Positions 8,302-16,754 of a stretch of DNA of 64,000 nucleotides are shown here, in pieces. The notes beneath the pieces were generated by a model. It did not search any database and was not told where the DNA came from. It worked only from the letters and a program-made list of their open reading frames with translations. A program made the position numbers and the translations under genes. Origin of the DNA: Clostridium homopropionicum DSM 5847 (GTDB lineage Bacteria > Bacillota > Clostridia > Clostridiales > Clostridiaceae); NCBI RefSeq assembly GCF_001263795.1, contig NZ_LHUR01000021.1, forward strand, positions 43,662 to 107,661. The letters are read 5' to 3'. Each line of letters begins with the position of its first letter. Position 1 is the stretch's first letter.

Positions 8302-9498
8302 ATGAAGATCTTAGTTTTGAATTGTGGAAGTTCCTCAATTAAGTTTCAAGTAGCTGAAATGCCTGAATATGAGGTTTTAGCTAAAGGAAGCATTGGAAGA
8401 ATTGGATATGAAGATTCTGAATTTAAATATAGTGGTAAAGGCCTTGATGAAAAGCTTGTAATTTGTCCTATTCTAAATCATGAAGAGGGAATTAATTTAA
8501 TCTTAAAAACCTTATTTGATCCAACTACAGGTATGAATATTAAATTAGAAGATATTAGTGCAATTGGACATAGGGTTGTTCAAGGTGGAGATAAAAACAG
8601 CATTTCTTTAGTTATTGATGATACAGTAATTAACAATATAGAAGAGATTAAAGACTTAGCACCTTTACATAATCCAAATCACCTAGCTGGAATTTATGCA
8701 TGTCGAAAGCTATTACCAAATGTGCCTCAAGTTGCAGTATTTGATAACGGATTTCATAGTACTCTTCCTAAATCCACTTATCTATATGGATTGCCTTATG
8801 AATATTATGAAAAATACAAAATTAGAAGATATGGATTTCATGGCATTGCTTTTAGAAGTATGGCTGAAGGAGTTAAAAAATTACTAAACCGCCCCTTTAC
8901 TGAATTTAAAATTGTTAATATGATGCTTGGAAGTGGCACTACAGCTAACGCTGTTCTTTACGGAAAGTCTATGGAAGTTAGCACTGGTTTTACACCGCAT
9001 GAAGGTTTAATTCAATCAACAAGGGCAGGAGATCTAGATGCCGCAGCCCTACTGTATCTTATGAAAAAGGAAAGTCTTTCAGTTGATCAGATTGACGACC
9101 TTATAAATAAGAAAAGCGGCTGGAAAGGATTATCAGGTATCAATAATGACATGAGGGAAATTTACAATAGTGCAAATGAAGGAAATGAAAGAGCTAAAAT
9201 TACTATTGACACTGTTTGTCATAGATTCAAAAAATACATAGGTGCTTATGCCGCTATTTTAGAAGGAATTGATCTGCTAGTATTTTCTGGTGGAGTAGGC
9301 GAAAATGCCTGGTATATTAGAGAAAAAGTCTGCAAAGGTCTTGAGTTTATTGGCATTGATTTAGATAAAGATAAAAACAAAGCCCTAAAAGGCGCAGGAA
9401 TAATTAGTAAAGAAAATTCTAAAGTTAAAATCCTAGTTACTTATGCAAATGAAGAAAAAATTATAGCAGAAGATACTTTTGAATTAATAAGTAAATAA
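8302..9498 (+). CDS. Divergent acetate kinase family protein
   Basis: ASKHA-fold acyl kinase, 398 residues as usual for AckA. The N-terminal LNCGSSSIKFQ is intact, and the catalytic Arg in HRVVQGG, the Asp in VAVFDNGFH, the His in RRYGFHG and the Arg in STRAGD are kept. Several near-invariant AckA segments differ: FDTAFH is FDNGFH, FHGTSH is FHGIAF, the phosphate loop HLGNGAS is MLGSGTT, and the C-terminal IARDT is IAEDT. I infer an acetate kinase paralogue with altered substrate or regulation. No pta lies beside it, unlike classical pta-ackA loci. An AT-rich promoter with TATAAT at 8268 and a GGAGG site precede it, and a strong terminator follows. Confidence 0.85.
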   Translation: MKILVLNCGSSSIKFQVAEMPEYEVLAKGSIGRIGYEDSEFKYSGKGLDEKLVICPILNHEEGINLILKTLFDPTTGMNIKLEDISAIGHRVVQGGDKNSISLVIDDTVINNIEEIKDLAPLHNPNHLAGIYACRKLLPNVPQVAVFDNGFHSTLPKSTYLYGLPYEYYEKYKIRRYGFHGIAFRSMAEGVKKLLNRPFTEFKIVNMMLGSGTTANAVLYGKSMEVSTGFTPHEGLIQSTRAGDLDAAALLYLMKKESLSVDQIDDLINKKSGWKGLSGINNDMREIYNSANEGNERAKITIDTVCHRFKKYIGAYAAILEGIDLLVFSGGVGENAWYIREKVCKGLEFIGIDLDKDKNKALKGAGIISKENSKVKILVTYANEEKIIAEDTFELISK

Positions 9499-9502
9499 CA
9501 AG

Positions 9503-9552
9503 AATGGGGAAATATAAAATTTTAATTTCATATTTCCCCATTAATCCTTTTT
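9503..9552 (+). terminator. Rho-independent terminator of the acetate-kinase-like gene
   Basis: The 13-base arms AATGGGGAAATAT and ATATTTCCCCATT (9503-9515 and 9530-9542) are followed by a T-rich run, just after the stop at 9498. Confidence 0.9.
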
Positions 9553-9602
9553 TTATTTATATAACTACTAAAGCCTTAAATCTCTTAGATTTTAATTATC
9601 TA

Positions 9603-10169
9603 TTATTCATACAATTTAATGTATCTATACAAAGAAGCTCTACTCACACCTAGTAACTTTGCAAATTCTACTGCAGTACATTCTCCAGCTTTCCATTTCT
9701 TATAATACTTTCTAAAATCCTTTGGTAAAGTTCTTTCAGGTCTACCTATAGGCTTCCCACTTTTAGTTCCATGTTCTTTAGCCTTTTCTATTCCCTCTTT
9801 AACTCTCTCAACTATTAATTCTCTCTCCATCTCTGCAACTGCTCCAAGAATTGTTAGCATAAATTTATAAGTACTACCCTCTGTAGTAAACCCTTCTTTT
9901 ATAAAATGAACTATAACACCTTTACCTTTAAAGTACTCACATAAGGATCTTAAATCATCAACATTTCTTCCTAGCCTTGAAATACTCTCAACATAAATAT
10001 TATCTCCCTTAGTTATTTCTAGCATCAACTTATTTAACTGAGATCTATCTGCATTTTTACCTGTTGCCTTATCTATATATCTTTTATCTATTTTGTAACT
10101 ATCTAAGGATATTTCTTTCCTTTTCTGGTCTTGTTTTACTGTACTTACTCTCTCATAAGAATAATTCAT
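9603..10169 (-). CDS. Serine site-specific recombinase (resolvase/invertase family)
   Basis: Small serine recombinase of 188 residues. The N-terminal catalytic segment is YSYERVST, with the serine of RVST as expected nucleophile. Conserved family segments follow: YVESISRLGRNVDDL, then GAVAEMERELIVERVKEGI, the dimer helix. The C-terminal helix-turn-helix is VEFAKLLGVSRASLYRYI. AAAAGGTG precedes ATG 10169. Two palindromes built on AGTGTATCAT lie just upstream (10205-10255 and 10308-10343) and are good candidates for its crossover and accessory sites, which would also let it control its own promoter. No transposase lies next to it. It could be a plasmid- or transposon-derived resolvase, or an invertase. 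Confidence 0.92.
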   Translation of the reverse strand: MNYSYERVSTVKQDQKRKEISLDSYKIDKRYIDKATGKNADRSQLNKLMLEITKGDNIYVESISRLGRNVDDLRSLCEYFKGKGVIVHFIKEGFTTEGSTYKFMLTILGAVAEMERELIVERVKEGIEKAKEHGTKSGKPIGRPERTLPKDFRKYYKKWKAGECTAVEFAKLLGVSRASLYRYIKLYE

Positions 10170-10204
10170 ATAAATACACCTTTTCTTACTATTTCTATGT
10201 CTTA

Positions 10205-10255
10205 ATTATAAAGTGTATCATAAAACCTATCAAACCTCATGATACACTTTATAAT
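10205..10255. repeat. Inverted repeat, putative recombinase site I
   Basis: Perfect 17-base arms ATTATAAAGTGTATCAT (10205-10221) and its complement (10239-10255) are separated by 17 bases. It lies 36 bases upstream of the resolvase start, as expected for a res subsite overlapping the promoter. It shares its AGTGTATCAT core with the second palindrome. Confidence 0.8.
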
Positions 10256-10307
10256 TCTATTTGTCATTTTATTTGGTAAAAAAAATAGGGTTTTTCTTTC
10301 TTTTTCT

Positions 10308-10343
10308 TAGTGTATCATTTAGCTATAGTTAAATGATACACTA
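10308..10343. repeat. Inverted repeat, putative recombinase site II
   Basis: The 14-base arms TAGTGTATCATTTA (10308-10321) and TAAATGATACACTA (10330-10343) flank an 8-base spacer. The core matches the first palindrome, giving four copies of one 10-base recognition core in 140 bp. This looks like a multi-subsite res locus. Confidence 0.8.
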
Positions 10344-10521
10344 TAGAAAAGTTTAATTAATTGTAAAATATTATTATATATACATAATAGTTAATTTATC
10401 ACCTTTTAATACCTAAAAATCACAAAATCTGCAAATTCCATCTATTGTAATTGTATGTATAATATGTTATAATACAAAAAGTGTCATGACATAAAATATA
10501 TTTAATAAAAGGGGTTAAATT

Positions 10522-11145
10522 ACGAAAATTGTAAAAAAAGTATTTTTATCCATGTTTTTATCTATGTCAATATTATGTTCTTTCTCTATAAATTCGCTAG
10601 CTCAAACAACTAATGAAGATATAGGGGATACAATAACTGTTGGCAATATTACAGCACATAAAATAGATCCTAGTCAATTACCAGCTGGAATTCAGCCACT
10701 TAAAGTTGATAGCATAAAAGAATTTGAAAAAATATTAGCTGATGCTGATAAAATGGTCAAAGAAAATAATGCAAAAGTTTCCAAAATTAAAGAAGATAGG
10801 TTGTCAAAAAATTCAATTGAATCAAACGCTAGCAATAATACTATATCTGCTTTAACTGCTTCAAATGGTATTTAATCTAAAGTTGTTAATGGAATAACAA
10901 TAAAAGTATGGTATACTTATAGTTCAGGACGTTTTTCTAGTTGTTCACAAATAAGTTCATTCATCAGTGGGACAAGCCTTCTCCAAGAATGGGAACAACA
11001 ATATTCTTCTTCTAATATTATTGATGGTGGAAGAACTCTAGCTGTTAATGTAAGTGGTTTGGTTAGAAGTTACATTTTAATTCAAAATAGTTTATTTGAA
11101 TATGATGTAACTGGTCTTGACTTATATACAGAATTTTATATGTAA
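10522..11145 (+). pseudogene. Exported protein gene broken at its start and by an internal stop
   Basis: GGGG sits 7 bases before an ACG codon that opens a perfect signal peptide: T/M-KIVKKVFLS, then FLSMSILCSFS and a cut after NSLA. The frame runs to TAA at 10873, then continues in the same frame for 90 codons (SKVVNGITIKVWYTYSSGRF and on, ending in LYTEFYM) to the TAA at 11145. The simplest reading is a 207-residue exported protein whose ATG mutated to ACG and which gained one stop. An ATG at 10552 could start only a shortened product with a damaged signal. I do not recognise the family. A terminator-like hairpin follows. Confidence 0.7.
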
Positions 11146-11174
11146 AAATTTATAATTAGTCTTTAAAAATTTGA

Positions 11175-11194
11175 AGGCACGGTATTTACCGTGC
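11175..11194 (+). terminator. Hairpin after the broken exported-protein gene
   Basis: Arms GGCACGGTA and TACCGTGCC with a 2-base loop, then AAAATTATTATTG. The stem is strong and the tail only moderately T-rich. Confidence 0.65.
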
Positions 11195-11240
11195 CAAAAT
11201 TATTATTGTGATATTATAAAATAAGAAAAGAGGTATAAAT

Positions 11241-11429
11241 ATGAAAAGTATCATTGGTGTATTAATATATCTAGGGCTTATCTCTCTTGGATTTTATATT
11301 ATATATATGTTAATTAAAACATCAATTAAACATGCTATAAATGAAAGTTCAGATGTTATACAAAATATTATTATAAATGTCATTAAACAAAGAGAGATTG
11401 AATACAATAAAAACAAAACAAAGGAATAG
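11241..11429 (+). CDS. Small single-span membrane protein
   Basis: 62 residues with one N-terminal membrane helix (about 3-25, IIGVLIYLGLISLGFYIIYM), then a charged tail with IKHAINESSDVIQNIIINVI, which looks amphipathic. AAGAGG sits 8 bases before the ATG. It is similar in layout to small DUF-type Bacillota membrane peptides; family not named with confidence. It is separated from the broken exported-protein gene by a hairpin, so it is probably its own transcript. Confidence 0.7.
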   Translation: MKSIIGVLIYLGLISLGFYIIYMLIKTSIKHAINESSDVIQNIIINVIKQREIEYNKNKTKE

Positions 11430-11563
11430 TATACATATCTCGAGAGACTAGATAGTTTTGTGCAATTAATAATTTTATTTTTAAATATTATCGAAAACTT
11501 TGCTTTCTAGCACTTTTTTTAAAGTTCTTTGATACATTAGACAACAGACATTAAATTTTTATA

Positions 11564-14128
11564 CTACCAAACTTCATGCAGTACTTTCTCAACAAATATC
11601 TTAGCTATATCTGCATCAAATTGCCTATTAGCATTGTTTTTAAGTTCTCTTATAGCTTCATCTTTGCTTAAACAAGCTTTATATTCTCTAAAACTAGTCA
11701 TTCCATCATAGGCATCTGCAATAGAAATAATCCTTGACTTTAAAGATATTTCTTCTCCCTTAATTCCTTTTGGATATCCTTTTCCATCTATTCTTTCATG
11801 GTGCGCAAGAACAATTTCTGCAATTTCAGAAAATTCATTTGCTGCCCTCAAAATATGATAGCCTACTTCCGGATGTTTTTTAACTTCAAGATATTCTAAA
11901 TCATTTAATTTTTCCTGTTTATGTAGTATCATATTGCTGATTCCTATTTTCCCTATATCATGCATTTGTCCAGCAATTTTTAGTTCACTTGCGTCGGAAG
12001 TATTCATGCCCATTGCAAATGCAATTCTTTCACATAATCTACCTACATTTTCGGAATGGTGCTCTTCTATTTTATTATTTTCATATAAAGTTTTAGTAAT
12101 TAATTTTATTGTCTCACTCTTCATTTTAGGGCTTTCATCCAACTTATGCTTATACATATAATTTTCAGCCTGAGTTGATATTTTACTGATATCTTCCCAG
12201 CTATGTTTTTTTGTATCCCATCCAAATGAAATAGATAGAATAAGATTTTCTATTTTTTTCTCACTAGCTAAAGTAGTTATATCTTTGACAATTCTTTCCG
12301 CTCCTTTAGAATCGGTCTTAGGAAGTACTAGAATAAATTCATCTCCTCCAATTCTTGCTATAATATCCTCTGGTCTCTCTGTTTTCTTCATAATATCTGC
12401 AAATTCAGTTAAAAGCCTGTCCCCTAGTAAATGTCCAAAGGCATCATTTGTCAGCTTTAATCCATTTACATCAGCCATAACTACTGTAATAGGAAGATTA
12501 CTTTCTGTATCTATTCTAATCAATTCTTCTTCATAAAATCTTCGGTTGTATAATCCTGTCAATTGGTCGTGATAGCTTAAGAAAAGAATTTCTTTTTCCT
12601 TCTTTATACGATCTGTAATATCTGTAAGAAAGTTTAATGTTGCAGCTTTACCTTCCCACAGAATTTTAATTAAATTCATTTCAATCCATCGAATATTGTT
12701 ATCTTTCCTCATTAGTCTAAAACGATATTTTCCTTCAAGCTCTTCTCCTGCTAAACGTTTTAGATGGTTGTCAAGAGCAATTTTTCTATCATCAGTATGA
12801 ATAAAATCCAAAAAAATCATTGACGTTAGTTCCTCTTTTGAATATCCAGATAAATTCTCTATCATAGGATTCCATATTTTTATTTTATAATCCTGAATAA
12901 CCACTATGGCTTCAACAGCATTTTCAAAAAGAAGTCTATACTTTTCTTCTGATTCTTTTATTTTTTTCTCCGCAGCCTTTCTTTCAGTAATATCTCTTGT
13001 AACCCCTCTAACTTGGACTTTTCCTGTTTCTTTGTTAGTGTAATAAGTTGTTATTACTTCTGTCCAAATAAGGCTTCCGTCTTTGCAAGGCTGCTGTATT
13101 TCATCAATATAATATTTATCAGGTTTCTCTTTTCCTGTTATATAATTTTCTAGTCCCTTTTTTGTAACTTCTCTTACATATTTAGCACCCTCTTCAGTAA
13201 GAGCTGCATCCATTGGTTCTGCCATAACTTCTTCTGCTGTATAACCTCTTAAATTGTATACAGATGGGCTAACATATATAAAATTCATAGTCTCAGGGTC
13301 TAAAATCCATATAACATCTGTTATATTTTCAGCTAAAACTCGATACATTTCTTCGCTCTTCTTCAATTTTTCCTCTGAATTTTTACGGTCCGTAATATTT
13401 CTTATTACGCTAATAATGTGAGGTACATCCTCTAAGGTAATAATTCTTGCTGAAAAGAGTCCAGTAAGCTTTTCCCCTGTTTTTCTCCTAAAAATAACTT
13501 CTATATTTTCACAATATCCATTTTTACTAAGTTCATTTAGTACTATATGGCGATCTGATTTGTCTTCGTAAAAATTTATATCAAATATCTTTTCACCGAT
13601 AACTTCTGCTTGTTCATAGCCTAAAAAATCTAAGAAGCCGTGATTAACATTAATAATCAGACCATCTTTTAACCTTGTAATTAAGGTTGCGTCGGGGCTT
13701 GTCTTAAAAATTTGCTCAAAGTGTTCCTTAGCTTCCATAAGTTCTTTTTGTGCGGCTTTATAATTGTTTAGTGAAGACTCCAGCTGCTCAATCATATTAT
13801 TAAAAGCTTCTGAAAACTCACCTAAAAAATCCACTTTTTGAGTGAAATCTCCTGAAGCTATTGCTTTTGTTTTCCATGTAAGATGCTGCATAGAAGCCTG
13901 TAGATTTTTTAAAGCACCAGGCAAATATCCTTTACTCTTGATTTGATAATTTAATTCTCCATTTCCAATAGTCATACATGCCTTACGAATATCAAGTAAA
14001 GAATTATATATTCTTTCAAATCCTTCTATACACATCATTTCTTCAGGCGGATTAGATGGAATTTCTACATCAGAAATCAGACTTTGTAAAACTTTGATTG
14101 TATCTCCTGAATTACTTAAGTTGTTCAC
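11564..14128 (-). CDS. HAMP-like, three PAS, GGDEF and HD-GYP signalling protein
   Basis: Bifunctional-type cyclic-di-GMP protein, 854 residues, with no membrane span. Order: HAMP-like linker (about 45-125), PAS domains near 140-250, 265-385 and 395-515, GGDEF (525-680), HD-GYP (690-854). The GGDEF site is intact (ARIGGDEF) and the inhibitory site RPED lies five residues before it. HD-GYP has the metal motifs MHDIGKIG and HHERIDGKGYPKG. Both synthesis and hydrolysis therefore look possible. It starts at GTG 14128, inside the end of the V4R gene (17-base overlap), so the two are translationally coupled. The V4R protein probably supplies a ligand signal. Confidence 0.93.
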   Translation of the reverse strand: MNNLSNSGDTIKVLQSLISDVEIPSNPPEEMMCIEGFERIYNSLLDIRKACMTIGNGELNYQIKSKGYLPGALKNLQASMQHLTWKTKAIASGDFTQKVDFLGEFSEAFNNMIEQLESSLNNYKAAQKELMEAKEHFEQIFKTSPDATLITRLKDGLIINVNHGFLDFLGYEQAEVIGEKIFDINFYEDKSDRHIVLNELSKNGYCENIEVIFRRKTGEKLTGLFSARIITLEDVPHIISVIRNITDRKNSEEKLKKSEEMYRVLAENITDVIWILDPETMNFIYVSPSVYNLRGYTAEEVMAEPMDAALTEEGAKYVREVTKKGLENYITGKEKPDKYYIDEIQQPCKDGSLIWTEVITTYYTNKETGKVQVRGVTRDITERKAAEKKIKESEEKYRLLFENAVEAIVVIQDYKIKIWNPMIENLSGYSKEELTSMIFLDFIHTDDRKIALDNHLKRLAGEELEGKYRFRLMRKDNNIRWIEMNLIKILWEGKAATLNFLTDITDRIKKEKEILFLSYHDQLTGLYNRRFYEEELIRIDTESNLPITVVMADVNGLKLTNDAFGHLLGDRLLTEFADIMKKTERPEDIIARIGGDEFILVLPKTDSKGAERIVKDITTLASEKKIENLILSISFGWDTKKHSWEDISKISTQAENYMYKHKLDESPKMKSETIKLITKTLYENNKIEEHHSENVGRLCERIAFAMGMNTSDASELKIAGQMHDIGKIGISNMILHKQEKLNDLEYLEVKKHPEVGYHILRAANEFSEIAEIVLAHHERIDGKGYPKGIKGEEISLKSRIISIADAYDGMTSFREYKACLSKDEAIRELKNNANRQFDADIAKIFVEKVLHEVW

Positions 14129-14669
14129 TTATATCCATGTCTCCCTTCAGCATTAAAGCATTTGCTTTAAATCTACAAGTTCTATCTCCTGTACACCAGC
14201 AATCTACTTCCTTTACATGAAATGGGACTTTAAAATACCCTTCTAATAGCGAAGAAATGAACCCTTCATCATAGGTACATATTTCATAATCTAATTCAGG
14301 CAAGCCTGAACAATCCAAATCTTCTGACACCGTAAGTACAAATTGACGCTTCTCAATATCTGCTTTTTCTATTCTCAATACTCCAATTCCTAGGTCAGTT
14401 AATACTTTTTGAAGTTGCCCAATAAAATCATTTATGCTATTCGTTGGAGTAATCATATTTTTATAAAATTCTTTCCCTGCAAGCTTTCCAGCTTTGAAAA
14501 ATAATTCATCTGTTTTTTTCGTTCCAAGCTGTTGCTCAATCACATCTCTAAAAGTAAATTGCATTAGACGATATACTTCTAGCCTTGCACTCTTCCCTAG
14601 ATTTGGACGACCTTTTTCAATATCTCCTATAAGCTCCCAAGAAAACTTATACCTACGTTCTCCATTCAT
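14112..14669 (-). CDS. V4R-domain protein, partner of the GGDEF/HD-GYP protein
   Basis: Cytosolic protein of 185 residues with a C-terminal V4R (4-vinyl reductase) small-molecule-binding domain. The marker is the conserved cysteine/glycine segment HVKEVDCWCTGDRTCRFKA near residue 155-172; these cysteines commonly sit at a ligand or metal site in the family. The N-terminal half is helical (ARLEVYRLMQFTFRDVIEQQ). Its gene overlaps the start of the PAS-GGDEF-HD-GYP gene, a clear operon pair. I infer a sensor subunit for cyclic-di-GMP turnover; the ligand is unknown. Confidence 0.85.
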   Translation of the reverse strand: MNGERRYKFSWELIGDIEKGRPNLGKSARLEVYRLMQFTFRDVIEQQLGTKKTDELFFKAGKLAGKEFYKNMITPTNSINDFIGQLQKVLTDLGIGVLRIEKADIEKRQFVLTVSEDLDCSGLPELDYEICTYDEGFISSLLEGYFKVPFHVKEVDCWCTGDRTCRFKANALMLKGDMDISEQLK

Positions 14670-14962
14670 AATCCATTACCCCTTTTTGCATATGTAACAA
14701 ATAGAATTTATCAATTTAAATTATATTCCGACTCTTATTAATTATATTCTACAACATTTGGCACAAAAGTAAATATTATTATTTAATTATCACTATTATA
14801 TTCTATCAAATGAAACTCTCAAAATACTCTCAAGAATATATTTTATATTGCTTAGTTCATAAAAACTTAATCAAGTTGACTTATAAATGACACATTTAAA
14901 CTTTAAAATAAAGCTATGTTTTAAATACTTGTTTATTTTAGATACTGTTTAGGAGGACTTTT

Positions 14963-15805
14963 ATGGATTTGCTTTTGAACTTTGGATTTGCATGGATTTC
15001 TGTTATATTAACAATCATTTTAAGTATTATTTATATACTTAGAAAAATGCTTATAAAATCAAAATATGAGAATAAGGTATTAGCATCAATTAATAAATCA
15101 CTTAGAAAATATCATAAGGAATTTGGAATAGCATTGGTAATTACAGGATTTATACATGGATACTTTTCTTCTGATGAGATTCTTAGCTTTAACTTAGGCA
15201 CCGTAGCCTGGGTTGTATCTATTCTATTAGGATTAAACTGGATGGCAAGAAAAGTATTATCCAAATATAGAGGTTGGATTTATTATCATAGAGGATTAAC
15301 AGTTATATTTATCTTGACTATCCTCTTGCATGTAGTTCAGGTTGGAGGCATTCAAGTACATAAAATATTACTTGAAAGTGGAGTAGCTTCTAATCAAAAG
15401 GTTACTGCTAACAATATTAATAAAACTTTATCAGGAGCAACCTTTAAGGATGGTATTTATACAGGTGAAGCAGATGGCTTTAGACCTGGCTTAAAGGTAT
15501 CTGTTGAAATTAAAGATAATAAAATTACATCCATTGAAATTCTTGAACATAATGAGGTTAATTCAAGATATTATCAAAAAGCTTTTGATAATATTCCACA
15601 AGCTATTCTTAACAGCCAAAGTATCGAAGTAGATGCAACCTCAGGGGCAACCTTTACATCTATCGGTATTATGAATGCAGTTAATAATGCTTTATCTCAG
15701 GCATTAGTAAGTGGAACCCTACCAGATACTAAGGCATTACCACAAAATCGCGGTCATGGTAAAGGAGATAGAGAAAGAAAATTTGATTTTGAAAGCCGCC
15801 AATAA
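14963..15805 (+). CDS. Membrane protein with FMN-binding domain
   Basis: 280 residues in two parts. Residues 1-135 hold about four membrane helices with several histidines placed as in haem-bearing membrane proteins (KYHKEFGIALVITGFIHGY, YYHRGLTVIFILTILLHVVQ). Residues 155-250 are an FMN_bind domain (FKDGIYTGEADGF) ending in DATSGATFTSIG. In this family the Thr of SGAT is covalently flavinylated by ApbE. I infer an electron-transfer membrane protein moving electrons between quinone or haem and extracytoplasmic FMN. No apbE gene lies in the window. GGAGG precedes the ATG and a terminator follows, so it is a single gene. Confidence 0.85.
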   Translation: MDLLLNFGFAWISVILTIILSIIYILRKMLIKSKYENKVLASINKSLRKYHKEFGIALVITGFIHGYFSSDEILSFNLGTVAWVVSILLGLNWMARKVLSKYRGWIYYHRGLTVIFILTILLHVVQVGGIQVHKILLESGVASNQKVTANNINKTLSGATFKDGIYTGEADGFRPGLKVSVEIKDNKITSIEILEHNEVNSRYYQKAFDNIPQAILNSQSIEVDATSGATFTSIGIMNAVNNALSQALVSGTLPDTKALPQNRGHGKGDRERKFDFESRQ

Positions 15806-15810
15806 CATAA

Positions 15811-15840
15811 TAAAAGAGGGAATAAACTTTCCCTCTTTTA
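15811..15840 (+). terminator. Rho-independent terminator of the FMN-binding protein gene
   Basis: Arms TAAAAGAGGGA (15811-15821) and TCCCTCTTTTA (15830-15840), five bases after the stop. It is symmetrical enough to work both ways. Confidence 0.85.
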
Positions 15841-15842
15841 AT

Positions 15843-16081
15843 TTATAATTCTAATAACATAAAACTCATGTCAGTATCTTTTTCTATTTCTTTTAAAGCC
15901 TCTGAGCGGTTTTCTAAACCGGTTCTATTTCTCCATTCTTTTTCTGTACAGGTTGTATGGTAATATCTACAGAAGCATGTTGACCAAAGCGGTGCATGAC
16001 TAAAGTCTAGATTTTCAAAATATTCAACAAAGCTCGTTGCATTCTCGGTATGAAATTTCCGATAGTTTCATTTTTAAGCAT
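15843..16081 (-). pseudogene. GNAT N-acetyltransferase remnant (N-terminal part)
   Basis: The minus strand reads KFHTENATSFVEYFENLDFS, then HAPLWSTCFCRYYHTTCTEK and EWRNRTGLENRSEALKEIEK, and stops at 15843. This matches the start of a GNAT subgroup whose members open with a FLEFF-like helix, then HPEWxxCYCxxYH and an EWxxRTxxENR helix. The acetyl-CoA-binding domain is missing. The presumed ATG at 16081 is in a different frame from the body, so there is also a frameshift. Confidence 0.6.
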
Positions 16082-16133
16082 AAAGGTTCAATAATAAATA
16101 TTATATTTTTACTCTAATGGCATAGGTTATAAT

Positions 16134-16667
16134 TTATTCATAAGGACTTAAAATAACATCCTCAATTAACCATCCATTTTCATTCTTTACTATAAGTTTT
16201 ATAGGTCTCTTTGCAGCAGCTTTTGGTGTCCCCTTCTCCTGACTAGTTACCTCAATTATTTCACCCTTGACTTCATAAGTATCTTTAGATAGCTCTAAAA
16301 TAGATATAATTTCTATACGATCTGGCCATGGGCTAGAAGTCAATCTACCAGGTGCATTCAAAGGATCTTTAATCCACTTCTCAATGAGAGCCTCAGATAC
16401 AAGGCTGCCATAATTTTCTTTCATAGATTTTTTCAAAATATCTTCGGGGGCCAAAAGAGATACCAGCTGCAGTTTACTTCCAAAATTTTTAACTAAATTA
16501 GCTACTCTCTCTATGCTAGGACTATTCTCATCAGTTTTATTTTGATTTATATTAGTTTCATTTAACACAACTTTTGTGGAATTTGTTATCATACCTGAAA
16601 AAATAAAACCTGTAACTGTCACTATAAGAACTGCTGCAAAAAACATTAGTTTTTTATATTTATGCAT
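16134..16667 (-). CDS. Membrane-anchored exported protein of unknown function
   Basis: 177 residues from ATG 16667, chosen because GAAGGG lies 8 bases upstream; the frame is open 20 codons further. A short basic N-terminus (MHKYKKLM) leads into one hydrophobic helix (FFAAVLIVTVTGFIFSG). A Ser/Asn-rich linker and a compact C-terminal domain follow, with SPWPDRIEIISI, YEVKGEIIEVT and a final GWLIEDVILSPYE. This end resembles the beta-strand exit of NTF2-like exported domains, but I do not assign a family. It stands alone between the GNAT remnant and the WYL regulator remnant. Confidence 0.75.
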   Translation of the reverse strand: MHKYKKLMFFAAVLIVTVTGFIFSGMITNSTKVVLNETNINQNKTDENSPSIERVANLVKNFGSKLQLVSLLAPEDILKKSMKENYGSLVSEALIEKWIKDPLNAPGRLTSSPWPDRIEIISILELSKDTYEVKGEIIEVTSQEKGTPKAAAKRPIKLIVKNENGWLIEDVILSPYE

Positions 16668-16754
16668 TTTTATTTTCCCTTCTGAAATATAAAATATTTT
16701 TATCAGATATAGTTTGTTCTTATCCAATCCATTATATTCTCTTTAGTGACTCTA

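Noticed and set aside
8302..9498. Butyrate kinase
   Set aside because: The N-terminus LNCGSSS and the FDxxFH and RRYGFHG segments are AckA-type; Buk begins with a different INPGSTS phosphate loop.
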